From NCBI GenBank assembly GCA_015654695.1, contig JAATGJ010000068.1, forward strand, positions 1-64,000: a DNA stretch of 64,000 nucleotides, written 5' to 3'. Within the stretch, counting starts at the first letter, position 1. The number at the start of each line of letters is the position of its first letter. The notes beneath the pieces were generated by a model, which saw only the letters and a program-made list of their open reading frames with translations, had not been told where the DNA came from and searched no databases. Both the position numbers and the translations under genes were made by a program. The DNA comes from Chitinophagales bacterium. GTDB taxonomy: Bacteria; Bacteroidota; Bacteroidia; Chitinophagales; Chitinophagaceae. This document shows, piece by piece, positions 16,990 to 25,762 of this stretch.

Positions 16990-18231
16990 TTAAGGGGTTT
17001 GGGAGCTTCCTGTCGTCACGGCCTGCCCATCATACACCGTCTGGTATCCTTCTGTAATAATCAGGTCGCCACCAGCCAGTCCACTTTTTATTTCGATAAT
17101 TCCATTATAGGTTTCACCGACGATCACTATTTTTTTCCTGGCTACCATCTTATCGCCGGACTTTTCTATTACATAGACATACTTTCCTTTCTCATCTGAT
17201 TGTACCACATTTACCGGGGCGGTGACCGCTGCCTTTGCTTCATAATCAAGAATCTTCATCGTAGCCGTTTGATTAGGTTTTAACAACGGGTCAAATGGAA
17301 GTTTAGCTTCCGTTGTAAATGATCTTGTTGTGGGATTAATAGATGCTCCTGCGGTAGTAATAACAGATTTGAATGGAGGTTTGCCTGTTTCAGGTACTAC
17401 TACTTCCACTTTATCGCCCTTCTTTACTCTTCCAATATAATTTTCCGGAACGCCGGTTACTATTTTCAGGCTGCTGCTATTTACTATACGTATGCCGGAC
17501 ACCGCAGCTGATTGCGGAGAAAAGAATTCACCGGGTTCTACATCCATCTGGTCAATTACTCCGCTTATCTGCGCATAAACATTTGACATATTGGCCTGTT
17601 CCTGTGCCTGCCCTACCATCGCCTGGGCGGCCCGTAACTGGCTTTGCAATGTTTCCACTGCCGTTTTTGCGTTTAACACCTGTATTTCAGTTCCAATATT
17701 TTCTTTCCATAAGTTTTGCTGTCTTTCATAAATACTTTGCGCCTGGGCCAACTGTGCTTTGATGCCTCCAATTTGCTGTTGCGCCGCAACTACACCCTGT
17801 CTTGCCAGTGCATCATCTAATTTCAAAATCAGTTGCCCTTTATTTACCCTGCTGCCGAGTTTTACATACACTGCTTTTACTAATCCGCCCTGTCCCGTAG
17901 GGGCTACATAAGCGATACCATCCGCATCAATCTTTCCCTGCAGTTCGATAAAATGAGTAAAATCACTGATGCGCAGCGTATCAACAGACACTAATTTCTT
18001 TACCTGGTCTGCTGCTGCAGGATCTGCTTTGGCTATTTTATCTTCCAGCTCACGAATAGAAGCATCCATATCGTTCTTTTCTTTTTTTAGCTTCTCCAGC
18101 TTTACTTTCAGGTCGGCTGTATCGCCTTTTTTATCCTTCGCCCCGGCACCGCAGGCTGCTAATGAAACAGCGATTACAGCTGTGAAGAAAATTTTCAACA
18201 TGTTGTTCATATAGTTCAATTTATTAGTCAT
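16990..18231 (-). CDS. RND efflux periplasmic adaptor (membrane fusion protein), lipoprotein
   Basis: 413-residue adaptor linking the inner-membrane pump to the outer-membrane channel. A lipobox (SLAAC) follows the hydrophobic N-terminus, so the protein should be lipid-anchored. A coiled coil (about residues 37-70, KLEKLKKEKNDMDASIREL) precedes the lipoyl/barrel-sandwich half-motifs (YVKLGSRVNKGQLILKLDD and VYAQISGVIDQMDVEPGEF) separated by an alpha-hairpin; beta-barrel and membrane-proximal domains follow. The first Met is 15 bases past the TolC-gene stop; Met8 (MNNMLKIFF) is an equally plausible start and gives a tighter signal peptide. Part of the efflux operon. Confidence 0.93.
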   Translation of the reverse strand: MTNKLNYMNNMLKIFFTAVIAVSLAACGAGAKDKKGDTADLKVKLEKLKKEKNDMDASIRELEDKIAKADPAAADQVKKLVSVDTLRISDFTHFIELQGKIDADGIAYVAPTGQGGLVKAVYVKLGSRVNKGQLILKLDDALARQGVVAAQQQIGGIKAQLAQAQSIYERQQNLWKENIGTEIQVLNAKTAVETLQSQLRAAQAMVGQAQEQANMSNVYAQISGVIDQMDVEPGEFFSPQSAAVSGIRIVNSSSLKIVTGVPENYIGRVKKGDKVEVVVPETGKPPFKSVITTAGASINPTTRSFTTEAKLPFDPLLKPNQTATMKILDYEAKAAVTAPVNVVQSDEKGKYVYVIEKSGDKMVARKKIVIVGETYNGIIEIKSGLAGGDLIITEGYQTVYDGQAVTTGSSQTP

Positions 18232-18246
18232 GTAATATTTTTGATT

Positions 18247-19698
18247 TTATAGTTTACCTGTCGCTTTCATGAAATCCACTTTGGCGATAATAGCATCATA
18301 CAATGCCTGTATATAATTTGTTTGCGCCGTCTTCAGGTCTGTTTGCGCTGAGTTGATCTCCGTTTGCGAACCCGTTCCCGCTTCATATTTCTTTTTTGTC
18401 TGCAGATATACTTTTTCCGCCAGTTCCATATTTTTTTTCTGAAAATCCATCGTAGTTATAGCAGAGCTGAAATTATTCTTCGATGTAGCCACTTCATTAT
18501 CTATCGAAAGTTGCAGGTTACTGATCAGGTTTTCACTTTTTTGCAGTTCAATCCTGGCCTGCTGTATTTTTGATTTGGTAAAAAAACCATTGAAGATCGG
18601 GATAGCGATATTCAGGTTGACATTTGAAATAGTGAACCAGTCGCCGCTTCCGAAGAAATTCCATTTATTACGTTGCGCACTCTTGGCATATTGGCCGGTT
18701 AATGAAGCAGTAGGTACCTGGCTCAGTTTATACCGGCGGATATTATACTCATTCAGTTTTTTACCGATCTGTGCATATTGGTATTCTTTCCTGTCTTCGT
18801 AAGAATAAGCCTCATTTCCAAGTATGCCGTCTTTAATTTGCTCATTACTCAGTGTATCTGTCAGCACCAGTTCATCTTTGATCGGCATTCCCATCAATAC
18901 CTTCAGTCCATAATAGCCGTTGGACACGATGTTCATCACTTTACTCTTCTCCGTCTGCAGGTTAGTGAGTAATACACTTACTTTATCAATATCCAGTTGC
19001 TCAGCAAAACCATTCTGGTAAATGATACGGGTATCCTTCAACAATTTTTGAAACCGGCTGATATTGGAATCCAGTAATTCTATTTGTGTCTTGCTAACGA
19101 CTAACTGGTAATAGATCTTATAGACATTGGTTTTGATTGCTTCTTCTGTTACTTCAACATTCTTTCTCTGGAAATCAAGTGTAGTACCCCTCGCCTTCAA
19201 ACCTACAAATACCTGCCCGTCAAATAATATCTGGCTAAGGCTGATACCAGCGTTGGCGCTGTACCTTGTCCCAAACTGTGCAGCAATAAAACCAAAATCG
19301 GAAGGCATTGCAATAGGATTGCCGCTGCCATCTTTCACTCCCTCGTCTATCAACACCTGGTAAGTAGCAGGTGAAATGAAATTGGGTAATACTTGCGTGG
19401 CTACATTCGGGTTATAGGTTGTGCCCAGGCTTGCATTGATATGCGGATAAGCGCCGGCTGTAATTTCCCTGTTCACCTGTTCCTGCAGTGTTACATCCAG
19501 CAAAGCATTTTTTACCTGCACATTATTCTTCTTTGCATAGTCCACCGCCTGCTGAACAGAAAATTCATGCTTTGTGATCTTCACCGTATCCTTTGCCTGC
19601 GCTATTGCCAGCATAGGAAACAATGCCATCACAAACAAGCCGGCTCCTTTCCTACTTTTTACTTTCCTCATAACTCGATTTTTTTTGTCTTTGTTCAT
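18247..19698 (-). CDS. TolC-family outer-membrane efflux protein
   Basis: 483-residue outer-membrane channel protein. The signal region ends near AIAQA. Two tandem helical repeats typical of the OEP family are seen: VQQAVDYAKKNNVQVKNALLD near the N-terminus and KKKYEAGTGSQTEINSAQTDL near the C-terminus, the latter being the conserved hairpin segment. It forms the exit duct for the adjacent adaptor and pump. The start at 19698 overlaps the end of the TetR gene by 47 bases; an internal Met at 19671 also overlaps it, so either way translation is coupled to that of the regulator. Confidence 0.93.
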   Translation of the reverse strand: MNKDKKNRVMRKVKSRKGAGLFVMALFPMLAIAQAKDTVKITKHEFSVQQAVDYAKKNNVQVKNALLDVTLQEQVNREITAGAYPHINASLGTTYNPNVATQVLPNFISPATYQVLIDEGVKDGSGNPIAMPSDFGFIAAQFGTRYSANAGISLSQILFDGQVFVGLKARGTTLDFQRKNVEVTEEAIKTNVYKIYYQLVVSKTQIELLDSNISRFQKLLKDTRIIYQNGFAEQLDIDKVSVLLTNLQTEKSKVMNIVSNGYYGLKVLMGMPIKDELVLTDTLSNEQIKDGILGNEAYSYEDRKEYQYAQIGKKLNEYNIRRYKLSQVPTASLTGQYAKSAQRNKWNFFGSGDWFTISNVNLNIAIPIFNGFFTKSKIQQARIELQKSENLISNLQLSIDNEVATSKNNFSSAITTMDFQKKNMELAEKVYLQTKKKYEAGTGSQTEINSAQTDLKTAQTNYIQALYDAIIAKVDFMKATGKL

Positions 19699-20290
19699 TG
19701 TATTTCTGTATCAGTTTATGTCCTTTGACGGTGGCCAGCCCGAAAACAAAATGTTCTATAATCTTTTCAGATAAGGTGGCGAGATTATATTTGCCCGGCG
19801 GAAAAACGGATACATTGAATGGGATCATCATAGATTCCAGCCGGAATTTGCACATCACATCAATATTGATTTCCGGGCGATATAGTTCCTCTTTTATACC
19901 CCACTCCATATTGGCAGCTATCACCTGCGCCAGGAATTTATTTTTATGTCCTTTGAACCGCTGGTAGGCATTGAAGTGAAATTTTTCCAGGTCGTAAAGC
20001 AACATCGGATTCATGTTATTGAATTCATCCATGATCCTTTCCATGGTAATGAATATTTCATGTACTGCGTCTTTGGCATCTTTCCGGCAATTCATGCAAT
20101 CGTCTTCTATCATAGAGATATGCCCTTCTACCACGGCGTCCACCAATTCATCTTTATCAGCATAATACTGGTAAAGTGTTTTCTTGGACATCCCAAGGTT
20201 GTTGGCTATATCATCCATAGAAACCGACCGGATGCCATATTGCATGAACAGCTCTTCCGCCTTGACTAATATCCTCTCTTTAGGTTCCAT
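19652..20290 (-). CDS. TetR/AcrR-family repressor of the efflux operon
   Basis: 212-residue regulator. The N-terminal helix-turn-helix is clear: KERILVKAEELFMQYGIRSVSMDDIANNLGMSKKTLYQYYADKDELV is the standard TetR segment (residues about 4-50). The C-terminal two-thirds form a divergent ligand-binding domain with a Cys pair in DDCMNCR. ATG 20290 (MEPKERIL) is chosen; an upstream in-frame start at 20371 would place coding sequence over the promoter and operator. It is the first gene of the efflux operon, so it probably represses itself and the pump until a drug or metabolite binds. Ligand unknown. Confidence 0.93.
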   Translation of the reverse strand: MEPKERILVKAEELFMQYGIRSVSMDDIANNLGMSKKTLYQYYADKDELVDAVVEGHISMIEDDCMNCRKDAKDAVHEIFITMERIMDEFNNMNPMLLYDLEKFHFNAYQRFKGHKNKFLAQVIAANMEWGIKEELYRPEINIDVMCKFRLESMMIPFNVSVFPPGKYNLATLSEKIIEHFVFGLATVKGHKLIQKYNEQRQKKSSYEESKK

Positions 20291-20307
20291 ACTCACAATT
20301 TGAGTGG

Positions 20308-20338
20308 CAAAACTATGGAAACTTTTTTCGTTACCAAA
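20308..20338 (-). promoter_or_regulatory. Promoter of the TetR-efflux operon
   Basis: On the minus strand, TTTG (20338-20335), 19 bases, then TAGTTTTG (20315-20308): an exact Bacteroidota promoter. Transcription should start near 20301, about ten bases before the TetR ATG. Confidence 0.72.
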
Positions 20339-20345
20339 GTTTCCA
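20316..20345. promoter_or_regulatory. TetR operator inside the efflux promoter
   Basis: TGGAAACTTT, ten bases, AAAGTTTCCA: a perfect 10-bp inverted repeat. It covers the -33 element and the whole promoter spacer, ending next to the -7 element, so bound repressor would exclude RNA polymerase. Confidence 0.75.
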
Positions 20346-20440
20346 TCAATAAATATTTCCGTCCGTAACAATTAATTAGCCCAAACACTTGTTAGGTCCA
20401 AAGCGGGTTTGCCCTTAAAAAGCAGCCGCCTGTTTTACAT

Positions 20441-20448
20441 TATCTTTG
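20441..20448 (+). promoter_or_regulatory. -7 promoter element of the DUF502 gene
   Basis: TATCTTTG matches TAnnTTTG and ends 18 bases before ATG 20467. No good -33 TTTG was seen. Confidence 0.45.
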
Positions 20449-20466
20449 AATGCCAAAACTGATTGA

Positions 20467-21123
20467 ATGAGTAAAAAGGCGACAAAGTCACAGAGTTTAA
20501 CCCTCAAAAAGATCTTCCGGTATTTTATCCAGGGCGTTATTATCCTGGCGCCGATCGGTATCACCGCCTATGTTTTGTACTGGCTTTTTGAAAAAGTGGA
20601 TGGTATTCTCCGCCCCGCTGTCTATGCTATTATTGGCGTGGATATCCCGGGAATTGGTTTTGTGATCATCCTGTTGTTTGTAATACTGGTTGGCTGGATT
20701 AGTTCGAATTTCCTGATGGGAAGCGCCATTACCTTATTTGATCAGCTGATGGAACGGACACCCGGGGTTAAATTCATTTATTCTTCCACGAAAGATTTTT
20801 TTGAAGCGTTTGCGGGTGATAAAAAAAGATTTAATAAAGCCGTACTGGCTAATGTCTTTGCTGAAGAAGTCTGGATCGTTGGTTTTTTAACCGATGAAGA
20901 AATGAAAAAATTTGATATGGGTGCGGATAAAGTAGCCGTCTATGTGCCGCAGGCTTACAATTTTGCAGGGCAACTATATATATTGCCAAGAGATAAGGTC
21001 AGGAAGATAGAAAACATTAGTTCAGGCGAAGCGATGAAGTATGCTGTAACAGGTGGTGTTGTTGACCTGGATGCGGAACGGGATGAACAAACAAAATCGG
21101 AATTAAAGACTGACAGGGAATAA
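20467..21123 (+). CDS. DUF502 family membrane protein
   Basis: 218-residue integral membrane protein of the DUF502 family. Two N-terminal hydrophobic segments are present (IQGVIILAPIGITAYVLYWLF and IPGIGFVIILLFVILVGWI), followed by the conserved family stretch LFDQLMERTPGVKFIYSSTKDFFEAF and a soluble C-terminal domain (VAVYVPQAYNFAGQLYILPRDKV). Function is unestablished; family members are often encoded near envelope genes. It is followed 28 bases later by a secreted phosphodiesterase-like gene on the same strand, probably in one transcript. Confidence 0.88.
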   Translation: MSKKATKSQSLTLKKIFRYFIQGVIILAPIGITAYVLYWLFEKVDGILRPAVYAIIGVDIPGIGFVIILLFVILVGWISSNFLMGSAITLFDQLMERTPGVKFIYSSTKDFFEAFAGDKKRFNKAVLANVFAEEVWIVGFLTDEEMKKFDMGADKVAVYVPQAYNFAGQLYILPRDKVRKIENISSGEAMKYAVTGGVVDLDAERDEQTKSELKTDRE

Positions 21124-21151
21124 GGTTTGAAACTCTGTAATTCTTCACTGC

Positions 21152-22123
21152 GTGAAAAAATTTTTTATTCTCTCATGTTGTATCCTGCTTGCGCAGCCAT
21201 GTTTTTGCTGGGGGTTTTACGCCCATCGCAAGATCAATTACTATGCAGTATTTCTGCTGCCACCGGAAATGATGGTGCTATATAAACCTTATGCAGATTT
21301 TTTAATGGAACATGCTATTGATCCGGACAAAAGAAGATACGCCGTCGCTGCTGAAGGCCCACGCCATTACATAGATATTGACCGGTATGGCGCTTACCCT
21401 TATGATTCATTGCCAGTGCCAGTAAAATGGAATGATGCAGTGGTAAAATATTCAGAAGATTCATTACATGCGCATGGTATTGTTCCCTGGTGGGTAAATA
21501 CCATGTTATACCGCTTAACGGATGCTTTCAAAGAAAAGAACCAGGCTAAAATTTTAAAATATTCAGCGGAGATAGGTCATTACATAGCTGATGCCCATGT
21601 ACCGCTTCATGCCAGCAGCAATCATAACGGGCAATTGACTGATCAAAAAGGCATCCATGGTTTCTGGGAAAGCCGCATACCTGAATTATTAGCGGACAAA
21701 GAATGGGATTTTTTTATTGGTAAAGCGGAGTATATTAAAAATCCGCTGGATTTTATCTGGAAGCGTGTGCTGGAAAGCGCCGCCGCATCGGATACGGTTT
21801 TAAAATTTGAAAAGGAATTATCCAAATCTTTTTCTCCTGATCAGAAATATTCTTTTGAAGACCGCAATGGTGTAACCATACGGCAATACTCCTCGGCCTA
21901 TACCATCAAATACAATGAGATCATGAAAGGAATGGTAGAACGCCGGATGCGCCAATCTATTTATGCGATCGCTTCATTCTGGTACACGTCATGGATCAAT
22001 GCAGGGCAACCTGATCTTGCAAAACTCAGCAACAAAGAATTTTCCGCAGAAGATCTGAAAGAATTTGAAAGCCTGAACGCTGCCTGGAAAAATAGCCAGG
22101 TTAAAGGCCGGGAGCATGAATGA
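21152..22123 (+). CDS. Secreted S1/P1-nuclease or zinc phospholipase C-like protein
   Basis: 323-residue exported protein of the all-helical zinc phospholipase C/S1-P1 nuclease fold. The start is GTG 21152, giving a signal peptide (FFILSCCILLAQPCFC) whose mature end begins WGFYAHRKIN, where the N-terminal Trp and the first His are the expected zinc ligands. Further ligand motifs are seen: HYIDIDRY, then GHYIADAHVPLHASSNHNGQ (His, Asp and His ligands) and GIHGFWE. The likely activity is phosphodiester cleavage on nucleic acid or phospholipid in the periplasm. It is just downstream of the DUF502 gene. Confidence 0.85.
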   Translation: MKKFFILSCCILLAQPCFCWGFYAHRKINYYAVFLLPPEMMVLYKPYADFLMEHAIDPDKRRYAVAAEGPRHYIDIDRYGAYPYDSLPVPVKWNDAVVKYSEDSLHAHGIVPWWVNTMLYRLTDAFKEKNQAKILKYSAEIGHYIADAHVPLHASSNHNGQLTDQKGIHGFWESRIPELLADKEWDFFIGKAEYIKNPLDFIWKRVLESAAASDTVLKFEKELSKSFSPDQKYSFEDRNGVTIRQYSSAYTIKYNEIMKGMVERRMRQSIYAIASFWYTSWINAGQPDLAKLSNKEFSAEDLKEFESLNAAWKNSQVKGREHE

Positions 22124-22126
22124 AAA

Positions 22127-22144
22127 CCCCAAACCCCTAAAGGG
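22127..22144. repeat. CCCTTTAGGGG-type repeat, inverted copy upstream of serC
   Basis: CCCCAAACCCCTAAAGGG is the near-perfect reverse complement of 22217-22236 inside the serC coding region. The same CCTTTAGGGG-type unit recurs at about 30637-30655 and, more loosely, at 16982-17009. Confidence 0.6.
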
Positions 22145-22174
22145 TCTTAGAAGCTTCTCAGCCTGTATATTTCT

Positions 22175-22182
22175 TACATTTG
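22175..22182 (+). promoter_or_regulatory. -7 promoter element of serC
   Basis: TACATTTG matches TAnnTTTG and ends seven bases before ATG 22190, so the mRNA would begin at or next to the start codon. No ideal -33 element. Confidence 0.45.
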
Positions 22183-22189
22183 CATCCTA

Positions 22190-23305
22190 ATGAAAGAAAA
22201 ACAAGTTGCTAATTTACCCTTTAGGGGGTTAGGGGGTGTACATAATTTTAATGCAGGACCATCTGTTCTTCCTAAAGAAGTATTTGAAGAAGCAAGCCGT
22301 GCTATTCTTGATTTTAATGATACAGGTTTATCTATTCTCGAAATAGGTCATCGTACTAATTTGTTTGAACCTGTAATGGCTGAAGCAAGGGCATTGGTAA
22401 AAGAACTAATGCAATCAGACGATGATCATGAAGTCTTGTTCCTGCATGGTGGCGCCACTACACAGTTCATGCAGGTACCTATGAATTTGCTGAATGAAAA
22501 TGAACTGGCATCTTATACTGATACCGGTACATGGGCGGTTAAAGCCATTAAAGAAGCAAAATTGTTCGGGCATGTGGAAATAGCCGGTTCAACGAAAGAG
22601 GATAATTATACTTCTATCCCAAAAAATTTATTAGTTAGCCCGACTGCGGTCTATTTACATATTACCACCAATGAAACTATCGCCGGCACGCAATGGAAAA
22701 AAATGCCGTATGACTGTGGTGTTCCATTAATAGCTGATATGAGCAGTGATATCCTGAGCCGGGTGCTTGATTTTAATAAGTTTGACCTGATCTATGCCGG
22801 TGCGCAAAAGAATATGGGCGCCGCGGGAGTAAATCTTGTTGTCGTAAATAAAAACATTCTCGGAAAGGTAACACGATCCATTCCCACGATACTCGATTAC
22901 AGGAATCATATTAAAGAAAGCAGCATGCTGAATACCCCGCCGGTTTTCGCTGTATATGTTGCTATGCTTACGCTGCGCTGGTTGAAAAAACAGGGCGGAG
23001 TGGCAGCCATTGAAAAAATAAACAATGCCAAAGCAGCTTTGCTTTATAAAACGATTGACAGCCTGCCTGTATTCAAAGGAGTGGTCGCAAAAGAAGACCG
23101 CAGCAATATGAATGCTGTATTTATAATGGAAGATCCAGGTTTGGAAAAAGAATTTTCTGACCTGTGTAAAAGAGAAGGCATGATCGGTGTAAAAGGACAT
23201 CGTAGTGTCGGTGGCTTCAGGGTTTCATTGTACAATGCACTGAAACTGGAAAGTGTGGAGGCCTTAACTGATTTGATGAAAGATTTTGCAAATAAAAAAG
23301 GATAA
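22190..23305 (+). CDS. serC: Phosphoserine aminotransferase
   Basis: 371-residue PLP enzyme converting 3-phosphohydroxypyruvate and glutamate to phosphoserine in serine (and pyridoxal) synthesis. The family N-terminus HNFNAGPSVLP, the substrate loop FLHGGATTQFMQVP and the PLP-lysine region YAGAQKNMGAAG are clear. Oddity: the protein normally begins almost directly with HNFNAGPS, but here 17 residues precede it and part of them (LPFRGLGG) is the translation of a dispersed CCCTTTAGGGG-type repeat. No in-frame start exists after the repeat, so it must be translated. The DUF1015 gene follows six bases later, an arrangement seen in other Bacteroidota serine loci, usually with serA, which is not in this window. 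Confidence 0.95.
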   Translation: MKEKQVANLPFRGLGGVHNFNAGPSVLPKEVFEEASRAILDFNDTGLSILEIGHRTNLFEPVMAEARALVKELMQSDDDHEVLFLHGGATTQFMQVPMNLLNENELASYTDTGTWAVKAIKEAKLFGHVEIAGSTKEDNYTSIPKNLLVSPTAVYLHITTNETIAGTQWKKMPYDCGVPLIADMSSDILSRVLDFNKFDLIYAGAQKNMGAAGVNLVVVNKNILGKVTRSIPTILDYRNHIKESSMLNTPPVFAVYVAMLTLRWLKKQGGVAAIEKINNAKAALLYKTIDSLPVFKGVVAKEDRSNMNAVFIMEDPGLEKEFSDLCKREGMIGVKGHRSVGGFRVSLYNALKLESVEALTDLMKDFANKKG

Positions 23306-23311
23306 AACAGG

Positions 23312-24532
23312 ATGGCTATTATTTCCCCTTTCAAAGCATTAAGACCAAATAAAGTATCAGCATCTGAAGTAGCATCAAAACCCTATGATGTACTGAACAG
23401 TGCGGAAGCTAAACAGGAAGCGAAAGACAATCCCGAATCTTTTCTGCATGTGACTAAATCAGAAATTGACCTGCCGGATAATATAGACATTCACAGCGCT
23501 GCTGTTTATGAAAAAGCAAAAGACAATCTTCAGCAGTTTATTACTGGCGGTGTACTGTTCACGGAAGAAAAACCCTGTTATTACATTTACCAGTTGATCA
23601 TGAACGGAAGAAGCCAGACAGGACTGGTATGTGTTTCATCTGTTGATGATTATTTTAAAGATATCATCAAAAAACACGAATTTACCCGGCCCGAAAAAGA
23701 ACAGGACCGTATCAACCATATCAAAACGACCAGGGCGCAAACCGGGAATGTTTTTTTAGCTTACCGTGATGTAAACGAGATCAATGATATTATCAATGGC
23801 TGGAAGAAAAATAATCAGCCACTATATGACTTCAAAGCTGATGATGGCATTCAGCATACGGTATGGGCAGTAAGCGATGATGAAATAAATGATTCCATTA
23901 CGCAGACTTTTGCCACTAAAGTACCCGCTACTTATATAGCTGATGGGCATCACCGCGCAGCTTCTGCCGCCAAAGTCAGCCAACTATTGCCGGACAGCGA
24001 AGCGGCAAAATATTTCCTGACTACTATCTTCCCGGCCAGCGAACTGGCGATACTGGATTACAACCGTGTAGTAAAAGACCTGGATGGCCTGGATAAGGAA
24101 GATCTTATCAGCGCACTGCAGGATGATTTTTTGATCACAGAAAGCCCTGAGCCGGTAAAGCCTTTACAATTGCATGAGTTCGGCATGTATTTAGATAGGC
24201 AGTGGTATATCCTTACTTCCCGAAAAGGCAGTTATACAAAAGATCCTATTGGGGTACTGGATGTAACCATTCTTTCAAATAATATACTGGGCAGAATACT
24301 GGATATTAAAGATCAGCGGACTGATAAAAGAATAGATTTCGTTGGCGGCATCAGGGGATTAAGTGAACTGGAAAAAAGAGTGAACAGCGGAGAAATGAAA
24401 GTGGCATTCAGTCTTTACCCCGTCACGATAGAACAATTGTTTGACATTGCGGACAGCGGCAACGTGATGCCCCCGAAGAGCACCTGGTTTGAGCCCAAAT
24501 TAAGAGATGGTTTGCTGACACATTTGATCTGA
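23312..24532 (+). CDS. DUF1015 family protein, probably serine-metabolism associated
   Basis: 406-residue cytoplasmic protein of the DUF1015 family. The conserved beginning FKALRPNKVSASEVASKPYDVLNSAEA, the internal YIADGHHRAASAAKV and the end VMPPKSTWFEPKLRDGL are characteristic and essentially full length. Its biochemical activity is not firmly established. Tight coupling to serC (six bases apart, same strand) supports a role in serine or phosphohydroxy-acid metabolism, which is an inference from gene order. Confidence 0.9.
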   Translation: MAIISPFKALRPNKVSASEVASKPYDVLNSAEAKQEAKDNPESFLHVTKSEIDLPDNIDIHSAAVYEKAKDNLQQFITGGVLFTEEKPCYYIYQLIMNGRSQTGLVCVSSVDDYFKDIIKKHEFTRPEKEQDRINHIKTTRAQTGNVFLAYRDVNEINDIINGWKKNNQPLYDFKADDGIQHTVWAVSDDEINDSITQTFATKVPATYIADGHHRAASAAKVSQLLPDSEAAKYFLTTIFPASELAILDYNRVVKDLDGLDKEDLISALQDDFLITESPEPVKPLQLHEFGMYLDRQWYILTSRKGSYTKDPIGVLDVTILSNNILGRILDIKDQRTDKRIDFVGGIRGLSELEKRVNSGEMKVAFSLYPVTIEQLFDIADSGNVMPPKSTWFEPKLRDGLLTHLI

Positions 24533-24607
24533 TCCGCAGCTCTCAAATATTTGTTATTTTGCACAAGAAGCTTTTTTACTGATGTCTTATAGACGTTACT
24601 TTGTAAT

Positions 24608-25618
24608 ATGAAAAAATACCTTTCCTTCATGATTGCCTGCTCTCTGGCCATCACCAGTTTGGCACAAACGGAAGATGTAAAGACACTGCATGAAAATGCA
24701 AAGACGTTTATGCGTTCCGGCGATTTTGATAATGCGATCATCGTACTGGTTCGTGCGCTACAGCAGGATAAAAAAAGTCTTGACCTGCAAAAAGACCTGG
24801 TCATGTGTTATTACCTGAAAAGAGATTATGCAAAAGCGCTGGATGGTGCAGAGGCATTACTTGAACGTAGTGATGCAGATGTGGTGTCTTACCAGTTAGC
24901 CGGCAATGTTTACAAAGCACTGGAACAACCAAAGGAATGCGAAAAAATATATAAGAAAGGATTAAAGAAATTCCCAAAGAGCGGCCCTTTGTACAGCGAA
25001 TACGGTGAACTGCTTTGGTCATTAAAAGATTTTTCCGCCATTGAGCAATGGTTAAAAGGCATCCAGAGCGACCCCGCCTTTAGTGGTAATTATTATAACG
25101 CCGCTCTTTTCTATTTCTTTACTAAAGACAAAGTGTGGAGCCTGGTCTATGGAGAGATATTTATAAACATGGAAAGCCTGTCAGAAAGAGGCGCCGCCAT
25201 GAAACAACTTTTACTGCAGGGATATAAAGAAAAATTGTTTGCAGAAGCTGATCTCCTGAAAGGAGAAGATAAAAACAAAAGCGAATTTGCCAAAGCCTTT
25301 TTACAGGGTATGAACAAGCAAAGTTCCCTGGCCAATAAAGGACTGACCATCGAAACTATTACTATGATCCGTTCACGGTTTATATTAGACTGGTACACGG
25401 CAAATGCCACGAAATTCCCGTTCAGGCTATTTGATTACCATCAGCAATTATTGAGAGATGGTATGTTCGAAGCTTACAATCAATGGCTGTTTGGCCCGGT
25501 GGACAACCTGGCGGCTTATGACAACTGGACCAAAGCACATGCAGAACAATACACGGCATTCAATACATTTCAGCGCAGCCGCATTTTTAAAATGCCGGCT
25601 GGCCAATATTATCAATAG
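24608..25618 (+). CDS. Exported TPR protein
   Basis: 336-residue protein with a signal peptide (MKKYLSFMIACSLAITSLAQ) and at least four tetratricopeptide-like helix pairs in the first half, for example KTFMRSGDFDNAIIVLVRAL, YYLKRDYAKALDGAEALLE and VYKALEQPKECEKIYKKGL. The C-terminal half is helical without a recognised family. Such proteins act as periplasmic scaffolds; no partner is indicated by the neighbours. It is followed by a strong terminator, so it ends its transcription unit. Confidence 0.8.
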   Translation: MKKYLSFMIACSLAITSLAQTEDVKTLHENAKTFMRSGDFDNAIIVLVRALQQDKKSLDLQKDLVMCYYLKRDYAKALDGAEALLERSDADVVSYQLAGNVYKALEQPKECEKIYKKGLKKFPKSGPLYSEYGELLWSLKDFSAIEQWLKGIQSDPAFSGNYYNAALFYFFTKDKVWSLVYGEIFINMESLSERGAAMKQLLLQGYKEKLFAEADLLKGEDKNKSEFAKAFLQGMNKQSSLANKGLTIETITMIRSRFILDWYTANATKFPFRLFDYHQQLLRDGMFEAYNQWLFGPVDNLAAYDNWTKAHAEQYTAFNTFQRSRIFKMPAGQYYQ

Positions 25619-25644
25619 GGACACTATCATAAATCATAGCGCCC

Positions 25645-25671
25645 GTCCCGCTTTAAGCGGGACTTTTTTTT
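25645..25671 (+). terminator. Intrinsic terminator after the TPR gene
   Basis: GTCCCGCTT...AAGCGGGAC forms a near-perfect palindromic stem directly followed by eight T residues. Confidence 0.85.
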
Positions 25672-25762
25672 GCTACAGTTTTTACCTAATTTGTTACTAA
25701 AAGCGGTATTATTATGCTGTCACAACAACACTACTTCTATTGCCAGTAAAAACGATTGAACC

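Noticed and set aside
20291-20371. Longer start for the TetR regulator at 20371
   Set aside because: Would put 27 unconserved codons across the operator and promoter.
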